Shown here piece by piece: positions 34,814 to 43,241 of a stretch of DNA of 53,093 bases (the first letter of the stretch is position 1; the number at the start of each line of letters is the position of its first letter). Location: positions 1 to 53,093 of the forward strand of contig CAYZSU010000005.1 of the NCBI GenBank assembly GCA_964480565.1, written 5' to 3'. The notes under the pieces were generated by a model. It saw only the letters and a program-made list of their open reading frames with translations. It did not search any database and had not been told where the DNA came from. Both the position numbers and the translations under genes were made by a program. The stretch comes from CAYZSU01 sp964480565 (GTDB lineage: Bacteria; UBA10199; 2-02-FULL-44-16; JAAZCA01).

Positions 34814-34927
34814 ACATGACTCCCTTGATTTACGTAGCGCGATTATATCCCCTTTGATTTTTCATAGCAAAGAAAAATTAAGAAAAACATGACATTAGAG
34901 GTAGTTTAGTAGAGATAACTTAAACGT

Positions 34928-34994
34928 TTTATGGGATTGCCATCAAAATACCTATCTTCACAGATTGTCCAGAAAACCCCATCAATGAGCACTC
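34928..34994. repeat. Partial, strongly degenerate copy of the dispersed repeat
   Basis: The order TGCCATCAAAATACCTATCTTC followed by a CCAGAAAA segment is reminiscent of the 2543 copy (CCAAAAATGCCCATCTTC, then CCGAAAA). Similarity is weak and the identification tentative. Confidence 0.3.
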
Positions 34995-35017
34995 CTTAGA
35001 AAGGACTCCCTTACACA

Positions 35018-35968
35018 TCATAATGGCAATCGTTTACCACCAATACGGATATCTAGCTTGTTCACAGACCCTTTTAACTCTATTTTGTATCGTCCCTGTT
35101 GATCTTTTTTTGCACCCAATACAGATACAAATGATAGCAAATTTTCCATTTTCTCACCCGCGGAAATATAGCCCTGCACACCTGAAAAACGAATTCGATT
35201 TGGATTTCGATTCAGCGTAACACGTCCACGTAACTCCAATTCAATATCTCCCTGAGTTAATCGAAATCCTTCCAACTGCAATACACCATTTCGAATTTTA
35301 CCCTTTAGATACGATCCTTTTTTTTGAGATAATACCAAACGCGTAATATTCATATCATTTAACATTGCCGGCACACTGGCTAACATTGGATTATTCTGTT
35401 TGGCGATTACTTTTTTTACAGAAGTAATAATATCATTGATTTCAATATTTTTTAAATCAATCGCAATATTACCATTACTTCGGCTAATACGATTTAAATC
35501 TAAATCCAATTCAATATCCCCATCAATGCGCCCATGAAATAGAAAACCTGATAACTCTTTCACCCAACCAACATCGTTTAAACTCAATTCATCGCACTCC
35601 AGGTTTAAATCCAGAGAAGTACTATTTATAGAGGCCCAACCGTCGATCTCACCACGGCCAATTTGAATGGAGTAATCAATCGCAGATGAAAATAATGACT
35701 TGGATATATATGCTTTTTTCACCTGAATTAATTGATTGTTTTTGCCTTGATCCAATTTTTCAATCACCAAATTTTCAAACATTGCGCCTAATAGAAATTC
35801 CGGTTCTAAATGTGCAATATTAACGCGATACCCTTTTCCAAGAAATCGTTCAATCTCCCAAGAAACCTTATCTTTAAATATATGAAATGGAAATGTATAA
35901 TAAATGAAAAAAGAAAACATAATCAAAAATAATAGTGGGTATCCAATAATTTTTGCAAATTTGATCAT
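35018..35968 (-). CDS. gspN: GspN-like type II secretion protein
   Basis: The 316-residue protein has one N-terminal membrane helix (about 8-28) followed by a long beta-rich periplasmic domain related to AsmA/GspN (for example FHGRIDGDIELDLDLNRISR and LELRGRVTLNRNPNRIRFSG). It follows the GspM-like gene by five bases. GspN is an accessory protein of T2SS. The call is based on architecture and gene order. Confidence 0.72.
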   Translation of the reverse strand: MIKFAKIIGYPLLFLIMFSFFIYYTFPFHIFKDKVSWEIERFLGKGYRVNIAHLEPEFLLGAMFENLVIEKLDQGKNNQLIQVKKAYISKSLFSSAIDYSIQIGRGEIDGWASINSTSLDLNLECDELSLNDVGWVKELSGFLFHGRIDGDIELDLDLNRISRSNGNIAIDLKNIEINDIITSVKKVIAKQNNPMLASVPAMLNDMNITRLVLSQKKGSYLKGKIRNGVLQLEGFRLTQGDIELELRGRVTLNRNPNRIRFSGVQGYISAGEKMENLLSFVSVLGAKKDQQGRYKIELKGSVNKLDIRIGGKRLPL

Positions 35969-35973
35969 TATAA

Positions 35974-36567
35974 TTATTCCTGCGCAATGGGTTTATATGT
36001 AGATACTTCAAATGTTGCTGACATTTGACGACGATCTTTAAATAACGGCTTCATAGTAAGACTTGTAATTTTTAATTTCTTTACATCATGATTTTCAATT
36101 GCCACTAAAAATTCAATTAACTTTTCTAAATTGATTTTTTTTACTACCACTTTTCGTTTCACCACCTCAAATACATCCGTACCCTTTTCAGACACTGTGC
36201 GAATATTATCGATGAGCTCAGAAATGCCAATACGCTGCGCAATCGACTCCAATGTAGCAGACATCCCTGGATCAAATCCATCACTATACATACTCAGCCT
36301 ATATTTATAGAGAGATTGCGCATGGTTATATTCCGTCAAACCCGTCATTACCTTTCGGATATCAGCCTCTGACTGAGATATACTCTCTTCCATACTATTC
36401 AACCAACTTGACGCAACTAGCACTGGAATTAATACGATACCGACCAAAAGCACTCCGGTGACAATTGCAGCAATCAGCTGATCTCTCGCATTCATCCCTA
36501 AATACATATTATAAAGCTTATCGACTTTTAATCGATGCAATGAAATATGTGGTAGTTTAAATCCCAT
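35974..36567 (-). CDS. gspM: GspM-like inner-membrane protein
   Basis: The 197-residue protein has a cytoplasmic basic N-terminus, one membrane helix (about 31-53) and a coiled coil leading into a ferredoxin-like domain (EKLIEFLVAIENHDVKKLKI). The sequence YLGMNARDQLIAA before the helix is typical of GspM. It lies between the GspL-like and GspN-like genes. Confidence 0.78.
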   Translation of the reverse strand: MGFKLPHISLHRLKVDKLYNMYLGMNARDQLIAAIVTGVLLVGIVLIPVLVASSWLNSMEESISQSEADIRKVMTGLTEYNHAQSLYKYRLSMYSDGFDPGMSATLESIAQRIGISELIDNIRTVSEKGTDVFEVVKRKVVVKKINLEKLIEFLVAIENHDVKKLKITSLTMKPLFKDRRQMSATFEVSTYKPIAQE

Positions 36568-36622
36568 ATAGACTATTTACCTTATAGTATTATTCGAAAA
36601 TACACATCATCAATACATTAAA

Positions 36623-38338
36623 TTAAAAACTCTCATAATCTTCAGTACACATACTACAACTATCATCACAATTATCCAAACTATCTTTATTGACTACACG
36701 GCACCCTTTACATGCACGACACTTCTCATCTTCAATAATCAACATCGTTAATTCAAACTTCACACCTTTCACTGCCGATTCTGCCTTACTTGTAATACTT
36801 TTAAACATGGATGATTTTTCAATCGCAGGTTTTAACTGATCCCCCGCTTCATGAGAAGGAACAATCCCCTTGATAATCACTTTGGAGGTATCCGTTTTTA
36901 CAGTAAATGTATCCACATCCACAACCAGCATCTCTCGGGTAGGTAGTATTTTAGAAAATTCATTCAATACATCCACAGGCGATACACCTTGAATTTGTTT
37001 TAATTCAGATAATTTAATATCAATCGTACTTTTTCTTCCGCGAATACGCTTTAATGCAGACTTAGCGTTTGTAATCTTTTTCAACTCATTTTTCTTTATA
37101 TTTGGCAAATTCTGTTTAATCAAAGCTTTAATATCTTGTTGATATTTGTCCACTTGCTGATTTACCGCATAATATTCCACAGTAAAGCTAGTCAATGCGA
37201 GAAAAACAATCCAAGCAATAATAAGCGCAATGCGTTTTAATTTCCCGCCAATCTCCTCCACATTTCCAGTAAAGGCAAACTCCCCTTTTCGCAAATTAAT
37301 ATCTGTCTCACCACCAGCAATCCCTTTCATGGCATGAGATAATGCCATTGGAATAATGTGGCGATGCGCATCTGCACGAGAAAGATTCGTAAACTGAAAA
37401 TCTGCGCAATTCAAGTAAGATACATTTTGATTCATGATTTCTGAAATATGACGATCAATACCAGGGATACGTGATGACCCTCCACATAAATATATGCCAC
37501 TTACTGGAGTATCATCCTGATCTCGATAAGTAAAAAAAGTTTGTTTTAAATGAAGAAAAAAATCTGTCATCACCTGTTTAATTGCAACTACAATTTCCTT
37601 GGAAATCTCATCCAGTTGATCGACATCTTCATCTGGTGGCAATTGACCCATTTCAATCTTTAAATTTTCAGCTTCTTCAATTGGAACATTTAACCGCTTT
37701 GCTATTGCCTCTGTAATCGATTTACCTGCAATTGAAATCGCCCTTGCATACCCCAATTCCTCTGCATGACAAATAACAATGGTTGATTTACTATGCCCCA
37801 TGTCAATAATTGCATACACGCCCTCCGGCGGTACCATCCCCATATTAACAAGATGCAGCAGTTCTAACCCTTCTACACTTAAATATCGAGGATCAATGTC
37901 CACAGACTCTAATAAAGATAATTTTTTCGCAATGTCACCTTTATTCACATACAGCGCAAGTACACGTGCCAACTGTTTAGATTGAGACACAACAGTATAG
38001 TCAATCAACATTTCATCAATATTAAATGGAATAAAACTTTCCACTTCAAAAGGAATGGCAAGATCCAGTTTTTTCCGGCTAGCAAATGGAAATGATAATA
38101 AGCGTGCGGTCATAAGCTCCGATGGAAATCCCACACAAGCAATATCCCATTGAATATCGTGATCATCGATAAGCCCCTGCAACGCAATTGTCTTACTTTC
38201 AATATCACTTAGCACGTCACTGTACTGAATATCACGTTCATAAAATCCTACAAAAGAAAAAGCCTTAAAGCTCCTCTCAATAATAGCCACTTTTATAGAA
38301 TAGCTGCCAATATCAACGCCAATTATTTGCTGGGACAT
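36623..38338 (-). CDS. gspL: GspL/PilM-like bitopic protein with Cys-rich C-terminal tail
   Basis: Start ATG 38338 has GAGGA seven bases upstream; a longer frame from 38365 is less likely. The 571-residue product has an actin-like cytoplasmic domain (residues 1-340, with IIGVDIGSYSIKVAII) and the GspL linker DINLRKGEF. One membrane helix follows (about 369-389), then a periplasmic ferredoxin-like region that resembles PilN. It thus works as the inner-membrane organiser of a T2SS or pilus. The last 35 residues are unusual, with C540, C543, C546, C557, C561 and C564 arranged as CxxCxxC and CxxxCxxC. That could bind metal or form disulfides. Confidence 0.8.
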   Translation of the reverse strand: MSQQIIGVDIGSYSIKVAIIERSFKAFSFVGFYERDIQYSDVLSDIESKTIALQGLIDDHDIQWDIACVGFPSELMTARLLSFPFASRKKLDLAIPFEVESFIPFNIDEMLIDYTVVSQSKQLARVLALYVNKGDIAKKLSLLESVDIDPRYLSVEGLELLHLVNMGMVPPEGVYAIIDMGHSKSTIVICHAEELGYARAISIAGKSITEAIAKRLNVPIEEAENLKIEMGQLPPDEDVDQLDEISKEIVVAIKQVMTDFFLHLKQTFFTYRDQDDTPVSGIYLCGGSSRIPGIDRHISEIMNQNVSYLNCADFQFTNLSRADAHRHIIPMALSHAMKGIAGGETDINLRKGEFAFTGNVEEIGGKLKRIALIIAWIVFLALTSFTVEYYAVNQQVDKYQQDIKALIKQNLPNIKKNELKKITNAKSALKRIRGRKSTIDIKLSELKQIQGVSPVDVLNEFSKILPTREMLVVDVDTFTVKTDTSKVIIKGIVPSHEAGDQLKPAIEKSSMFKSITSKAESAVKGVKFELTMLIIEDEKCRACKGCRVVNKDSLDNCDDSCSMCTEDYESF

Positions 38339-38419
38339 AGAAATTCCTCGTATATTTTGTATCACACCCCAGGTGAGTTTTCAAATGACAATCGATATAT
38401 GCATTGTGGGATAATCCCA

Positions 38420-39514
38420 TTATTGACATTGAATATCTGGAAAGGAAATACGACTTAACTCCCAATGCTTTTTTTGACGATGCAACATCTCTTGAAAATC
38501 ATCACAAGGCAACCAATCCTGACAATAATCCTTTGATGATGCATAAAACTTCCCTGCTTCATATTGCTGATTTAAAGTCATTGCCATAGTATTAATATAG
38601 TGTGGCATTTGACTTCCAAAAGGAACCACGTCGACTTGACCGTTTACAGGTAACTGTTTAGCGATAATCTCATAGTAATAATCCCAATACAAAAAGGCCT
38701 TTTTATAATAAGAGGCCTTTTCAAAACTCTCTGCACTTATTCGATTGGCATTTACCAAGAAGTCTCGCCAAAAAGGCAATCCTATATTTTTTTTTACATT
38801 ATCCGAAAACATCAACTTGGCAATAGAATCTGCCATAGGACCTGGATGACGCACTGTAATAATATACTTTGCTCGCAATCCAAAGAATGCATCTATCTGA
38901 GGTAATGCATGCACAATGGATGTATTTTTATGCAATATTATTTTTTGGTCATGACATTCACAGTCCCACCAAGCAAGAAGCTGCGCTAATTCACTAGCTA
39001 TATGAATCCATGACCATAAATGCATACTCGATTGTATTACTCCTTGATGCGGCATTCCATCATGGCTCATCCCTTGATTCAGCGATCTCCAATCAATATG
39101 ATGCAACTGCGATAACTCAGTGTATAAATACGTTCCCCCTGTTCGAAGCGCACCAACAACCCACACAATTTCTCGCCCTCTCAATATATCATCCAACCAC
39201 TGTGTAGATCCATCACACAATATTTTATAAAAAATATCTGCCACACGATTTACAAATAACTGCACTCGTTTTTTACCCTCAGAAGTTGTTAAAAACTCAT
39301 GAGCGGCTTTCTTTTCAACAGCTAATTGCTGCTCATTTTTGATTGGATCACGATGAGCTTGAACTCCTCGTGACAACCACTCTTTTTCAGAAGAACAGCC
39401 TCCTAAATACATTAATATTGGCTCAAATAAGTGCAATGAAAATGGACCCAACTGAATATTATAAGTTTTAGACATCATGCCTCTTTTTTCTAAAATAACA
39501 GCATTATCATTCAA
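38420..39514 (-). CDS. Sulfotransferase-like protein
   Basis: The 364-residue protein has the two sulfotransferase cofactor motifs: a 5'-phosphosulfate loop VVGALRTGGTYLYTEL near residue 116, and the 3'-phosphate-binding IITVRHPGPMADS near 220. These enzymes move a sulfuryl group from PAPS to hydroxyl groups of glycans or lipids. Starts at 39514 or an internal ATG 13 codons in are possible; both ribosome binding sites are weak. The gene stands alone, 82 bases upstream of gspL on the same strand. The substrate is unknown. Confidence 0.65.
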   Translation of the reverse strand: MNDNAVILEKRGMMSKTYNIQLGPFSLHLFEPILMYLGGCSSEKEWLSRGVQAHRDPIKNEQQLAVEKKAAHEFLTTSEGKKRVQLFVNRVADIFYKILCDGSTQWLDDILRGREIVWVVGALRTGGTYLYTELSQLHHIDWRSLNQGMSHDGMPHQGVIQSSMHLWSWIHIASELAQLLAWWDCECHDQKIILHKNTSIVHALPQIDAFFGLRAKYIITVRHPGPMADSIAKLMFSDNVKKNIGLPFWRDFLVNANRISAESFEKASYYKKAFLYWDYYYEIIAKQLPVNGQVDVVPFGSQMPHYINTMAMTLNQQYEAGKFYASSKDYCQDWLPCDDFQEMLHRQKKHWELSRISFPDIQCQ

Positions 39515-39607
39515 CAGTTATTTTTTTCCTTGATTCTGTCAGCAGTTACGCTATGAGCTGCTCTCAGTCGAAGTTATTTTTTATTTAAAAACACATAGGA
39601 GGCAATC

Positions 39608-40634
39608 ATGTCAAACACGTATACAGATCTTGGTCTGGCAAATACAAAAGAAATGTTCAAAAAAGCATTTGAAGGAAAATATGCTGTTCCTGCATATAAT
39701 TTTAATAATATGGAACAGCTTCAATCCATTATTACCGCATGTGTAGACACGCGCTCCNNNNNNNNNNATCTTGAATGTCGGCGGCATTAACCGATCCCAT
39801 CGAAAATATGCCAATCAAACACTATTAAAATATATGGCACAAGGGGCCGTACAAATGGCTCGAGAGCTAGAAAAAGAACGCAACCTGGATGGACATATTC
39901 CAATTGCACTTCATTTGGACCATGGTGACACGTTTGAACTCTGCAAATCCTGTATTGACAGTGGATTTTCTTCAGTAATGATCGATGGTTCTCACCATTC
40001 ATATGAAAAGAACATCGAACTCACCAAGCAAGTTGTTGAGTATGCACATGCGCATAATGTCACTGTAGAAGGAGAACTCGGCGTATTAGCTGGCATTGAA
40101 GATGATGTAGTGGCAGAAAAGTCCACCTATACAAAACCGGAAGAAGTCGTGGATTTTGTGGAACGAACGGGTGTGGATTCTTTAGCAATATCCATTGGCA
40201 CCTCCCATGGTGCAAACAAGTTTAAACCCGAGCAATGCACAAAAGATGACAATGGAAATCTCATACCACCACCACTTCGCTTTGATATTTTAGATGAAAT
40301 TGAAAAGAAAATCCCAGGGTTTCCAATTGTTCTTCATGGATCATCATCAGTCCCAGAAGAGGCTGTCAATACAATCAATACTCACGGCGGTGCATTAAAA
40401 GAAACCATTGGCATTCCTGCAGATGAACTTCGCCAGGCATCTAAATCCGCGGTGTGTAAAATCAATATCGATTCTGATGGACGCCTAGTCATGACCGCTG
40501 CTATTCGTAAACACTTTAATGACAAACCTGCGGACTTTGATCCTCGTAAATACTTAGGACCTGCTAGAGCAGAATTAATCGACATGTATAAAGAAAAAAA
40601 TGAAAATGTCCTTGGCTCTGCCAATAGATATTAA
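39608..40634 (+). CDS. fba: Class II fructose-bisphosphate aldolase, interrupted by an assembly gap
   Basis: The N-terminus (TDLGLANTKEMFKKAFEGKY and onward) and the region after the gap (RKYANQTLLKYMAQGAV, LHLDHGDTFELCKSCIDSGF, SSVMIDGSH, DSLAISIGTSHGANKF and the C-terminal DPRKYLGPAR) are those of class II aldolases. The zinc-binding histidines of LDHGD and the SVMIDGSH loop are present. The reading frame changes across the N run at 39758-39767, so the run is a placeholder and the real gap is about 9 or 12 bases if the rest is correct. The residues after the gap (ILNVGGINRSHRKYAN) are slightly longer than in relatives. GGAGG precedes the ATG. A terminator follows. Confidence 0.88.
39758..39767. 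other. Assembly gap (10 N) inside fba
   Basis: A run of ten N breaks the aldolase gene. As the two halves are out of frame by one, the gap length is nominal. A similar run lies at 7284-7293. Confidence 0.95.
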
Positions 40635-40659
40635 TAACTATGATAGTGTTGAAAGATGC

Positions 40660-40715
40660 TATGTTCAATAAATACCGCAAATAGGTATTTTGAGGGCAAC
40701 CCCACTATTGAAAAA
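40660..40715. repeat. Partial copy of the dispersed repeat behind fba
   Basis: TATGTTCAATAAATACC, then ATAGGTATTTTGAGGGCAACCCCACTATTG, matches the tail of the 2543 element (TATTTTGAGGGCAATCCC). It lies between the fba stop and its terminator. Confidence 0.5.
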
Positions 40716-40731
40716 GATATCGTCTAAAAAA

Positions 40732-40754
40732 CCCGAACAATATTCGGGTTTTTT
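40732..40754 (+). terminator. Rho-independent terminator of fba
   Basis: CCCGAA and TTCGGG form a stem with a CAATA loop (40732-40748), followed by six T; on the other strand the run of A before it gives the same shape. Confidence 0.88.
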
Positions 40755-40833
40755 ATTGTCATGAAGCCACCAAAAAACCACTTCACAATGGAAAATCATT
40801 GCAATTCAAACATGCCTTGATTAATTGAACACT

Positions 40834-41604
40834 ATGACACAAACATCACTTTCTTGCCATTATATTGGCCATGCAACCACTTTCATCCATATAAACAATC
40901 ATATCATTGCCACAGATCCTCACTTTGGAAACCGTGTATTAACCCAAAAACGCCAATCACCGCTAGGAATACACCCATGCGATATTCCAAGCGTTAATGC
41001 TGTACTCATTAGCCATGTTCATTTTGACCATTTTCACATGCCAAGTTTTAAGTATATTGATTGCAATACCCCAATTATCGCACCAGAAGGATGTGCAAAA
41101 TTGATTCAATCATTTATTCCAAACCCTGTCATAGAAATGAACCATTTTTCTAACCAAGATATTGGCAATATGACAATAACAGCTGTTCCTGTAAAACATC
41201 ATTCTTTTCGTATATTGCCATGGAATTATACTCACTCCAATGCATATTTAATTAAATCCAACAATCATACAGTTTATTTCTGCGGCGATAGCGCTTATGG
41301 ATCACACTTTAAAAAAGCTGCAGACCTTGCCAATATTGATTTAGCATTATTACCTATTGGCAGCTATACCCCTAATTTTCTACTTAAATTTAATCACATG
41401 ACTCCAGAGGACGCCTATTTGGCATTTAAGGACTTGCATGCCAAACATATGATTCCCATACATCATAGTACGTTTAAATTATCATTGGAAAATAGCCGTG
41501 AACCAAGACAGCGCTTAATGAACAGATTAGCAGCTGAACCCAAAGAGGTATACAATCAAGTTCATATTTTAGAATCTGGCGATCATTGGAAATTAGAGAG
41601 CTAG
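40834..41604 (+). CDS. MBL-fold metallo-hydrolase, UlaG/NAPE-PLD-like
   Basis: The 256-residue protein has the metallo-beta-lactamase metal site HVHFDHFH (H61, H63, D65, H66), an upstream TDPHFGNR loop, and the later motifs VKHHSFR, YFCGDSAYG and MIPIHHSTF that complete the two-metal centre. This combination is typical of the UlaG/ NAPE-PLD-like group. ATG 40834 is preferred over the TTG at 40825; neither has a clear Shine-Dalgarno. It is convergent with the transporter gene, with a shared terminator between the two. The substrate is unknown. Confidence 0.82.
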   Translation: MTQTSLSCHYIGHATTFIHINNHIIATDPHFGNRVLTQKRQSPLGIHPCDIPSVNAVLISHVHFDHFHMPSFKYIDCNTPIIAPEGCAKLIQSFIPNPVIEMNHFSNQDIGNMTITAVPVKHHSFRILPWNYTHSNAYLIKSNNHTVYFCGDSAYGSHFKKAADLANIDLALLPIGSYTPNFLLKFNHMTPEDAYLAFKDLHAKHMIPIHHSTFKLSLENSREPRQRLMNRLAAEPKEVYNQVHILESGDHWKLES

Positions 41605-41630
41605 AAAAAAATATGGGAAAATATTTTTTT
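41605..41630. terminator. Bidirectional AT-rich terminator between convergent genes
   Basis: AAAAAAATAT and ATATTTTTTT form a perfect 10-bp inverted repeat with the loop GGGAAA. Both sides end in a run of seven T on the transcribed strand. It lies directly after the stop of the metallo-hydrolase and before the stop of the transporter gene. Confidence 0.6.
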
Positions 41631-41638
41631 AATACTCC

Positions 41639-42919
41639 TTAAGAACTTCGCACCTCACCCGATTCATAGCGCTTAATCAAAAAATAAATAAGAACAAACC
41701 AAGAGATAATTCCAAGTAATACAAAATAATGCTCATTTAATCCCACGTATTTTCCTGTCATATAGAGACAGATCGCAGCAATACCTTTTGCCAACCGATA
41801 CCCAAACACATCAATAAATGACTTTGCCTGAAATTTTTCAGCAACAGTCAGTGGAATATAAAATAATTCCTTGGCCGCACGATAAGTAGAATAATCAAAA
41901 CTTTTTGCACCAATAAACACGATTCCAATAAAACCCAAACCTGGAAATACTAGGGACACTATAGTTAAAACAAGCATAATGCACACAATCGTATAATGTG
42001 TTTTTTTCATCCCCATATATTTTAGTAGAATAGGCGTGACAATCAAAGCCAACAGTGTTGACACAATTTGAATAGTAGAAAAAACTTCGCCATATAGTGC
42101 ACTTTGTTTATCTAGTACCGATGATAAAGAGGCCACATAATTATTATATGCAATATAGGCACTATTAATATACAGTTGAGTCGACATGACCAACAATGCC
42201 AACAGAAGTAGATACCGGTTTGTCACTATTTGTGACAAACCACCCAAATAGGATGCATCGGCAATATCCTTTTCAATAACAAATTTTTTTCGAATGCTAC
42301 TATCCCTATTTACTAAAAAATATAGAATGAAAAGCAATCCAATAAATACTAATAGACATGCACTGCATAAAAAAATCATTTTATCAGATCCAATATTGAC
42401 CGCATACTTCGCAACAACTTGGTTACCAACCACGCCGCCTGCTGCTGAACAAGCTAGAAAAAAACCATAATAGCGTTTTGCCATATGCTCATTAAACAAT
42501 GTATTGCTGATACTCCAAAATTGCTCCACCAAAATAAGCACATAAATATCTGACCATGCATAAAATAGCACTGACAAAAATTTCGGATGATTGCCCATTA
42601 CAAAACCAAATAGCGTTGTAATCAGCATAACGACACCCATACTTGCGATTGACAGCGGCAATAACCGATATCGTTTCACCATCTGATTATATATTAGCAC
42701 TGAAATAATACCTAGACATGCAGACGCAGCCATGGCCAATGCAATATTATCCTTTCCATATGCTGCATTAAAAAAAGGAGCCGCCGATGTACGAGTAAAG
42801 GGGTAGCTCATCAAGCCAACAAATGCCGCACTTGCCAATATAAAAACATATAATATATGTGAGGTTCCTTTTTCTATGATGCTATTTACATGATTTTGAC
42901 CTGCAATTGATTGGCTCAT
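41639..42919 (-). CDS. NTT/TLC-like multi-pass transporter under a TPP riboswitch
   Basis: The 426-residue protein has about 11-12 hydrophobic segments. It shows the signature region of bacterial nucleotide-translocase-type proteins: RAAKELFYIPLTVAEKFQAK followed by SFIDVFGYRLAKG. The N-terminal half (AYGKDNIALAMAASACLG) fits the same family. The start is ATG 42919 with AGGAAG nine bases upstream; a longer frame to 42988 would run into a terminator stem and is rejected. The leader contains a TPP riboswitch and terminator, so expression should be shut off when thiamine pyrophosphate is plentiful. The likely cargo is thiamine or a phosphate form of it; nucleotide exchange remains possible. Confidence 0.78.
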   Translation of the reverse strand: MSQSIAGQNHVNSIIEKGTSHILYVFILASAAFVGLMSYPFTRTSAAPFFNAAYGKDNIALAMAASACLGIISVLIYNQMVKRYRLLPLSIASMGVVMLITTLFGFVMGNHPKFLSVLFYAWSDIYVLILVEQFWSISNTLFNEHMAKRYYGFFLACSAAGGVVGNQVVAKYAVNIGSDKMIFLCSACLLVFIGLLFILYFLVNRDSSIRKKFVIEKDIADASYLGGLSQIVTNRYLLLLALLVMSTQLYINSAYIAYNNYVASLSSVLDKQSALYGEVFSTIQIVSTLLALIVTPILLKYMGMKKTHYTIVCIMLVLTIVSLVFPGLGFIGIVFIGAKSFDYSTYRAAKELFYIPLTVAEKFQAKSFIDVFGYRLAKGIAAICLYMTGKYVGLNEHYFVLLGIISWFVLIYFLIKRYESGEVRSS

Positions 42920-42975
42920 ATGAATGCCCTTCCTATTATTTAACGATGTTCTACATTCTAATAGCATTTTTGGAT

Positions 42976-43001
42976 AAAAAAAAACCATCCCAAAAGGATG
43001 G
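42976..43001 (-). terminator. Terminator hairpin of the TPP riboswitch expression platform
   Basis: On the minus strand CCATCC-TTTTG-GGATGG is followed by nine T, directly downstream of the aptamer and 57 bases before the transporter start. It is the likely OFF-state structure. Confidence 0.88.
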
Positions 43002-43018
43002 CAAGGTCATCAAGCACC

Positions 43019-43093
43019 CTGCTTCCTTTCGCCGGCATTAACCGGATCAAGTCTAAGGGTATTATCTCAGCCTTATGAAAGCACCCCTAGCAG
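43019..43093 (-). promoter_or_regulatory. TPP (THI-box) riboswitch aptamer
   Basis: On the minus strand the sequence begins CTGCTAGGGGTGC and includes the conserved GCTGAGAT (complement of 43064-43071), ACCCTTAGACTTGATCCGG, and TAATGCCGGCG followed by GGAAGCAG. The P1 stem pairs CTGCT (43093-43089) with AGCAG (43023-43019). All invariant thiamine-pyrophosphate-binding blocks are present in order. Confidence 0.96.
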
Positions 43094-43241
43094 TATTTAA
43101 ATAAGTTACTTAACTACCTTACACAATGCAAGAAAATACACCATAAATACCCAAAGATATTAGATTATCGAGTTGGACATGCAATGATGTTACATAGATA
43201 TTAAATTGACGATCTTTAATTTTTTTGAAAAGATATATATT

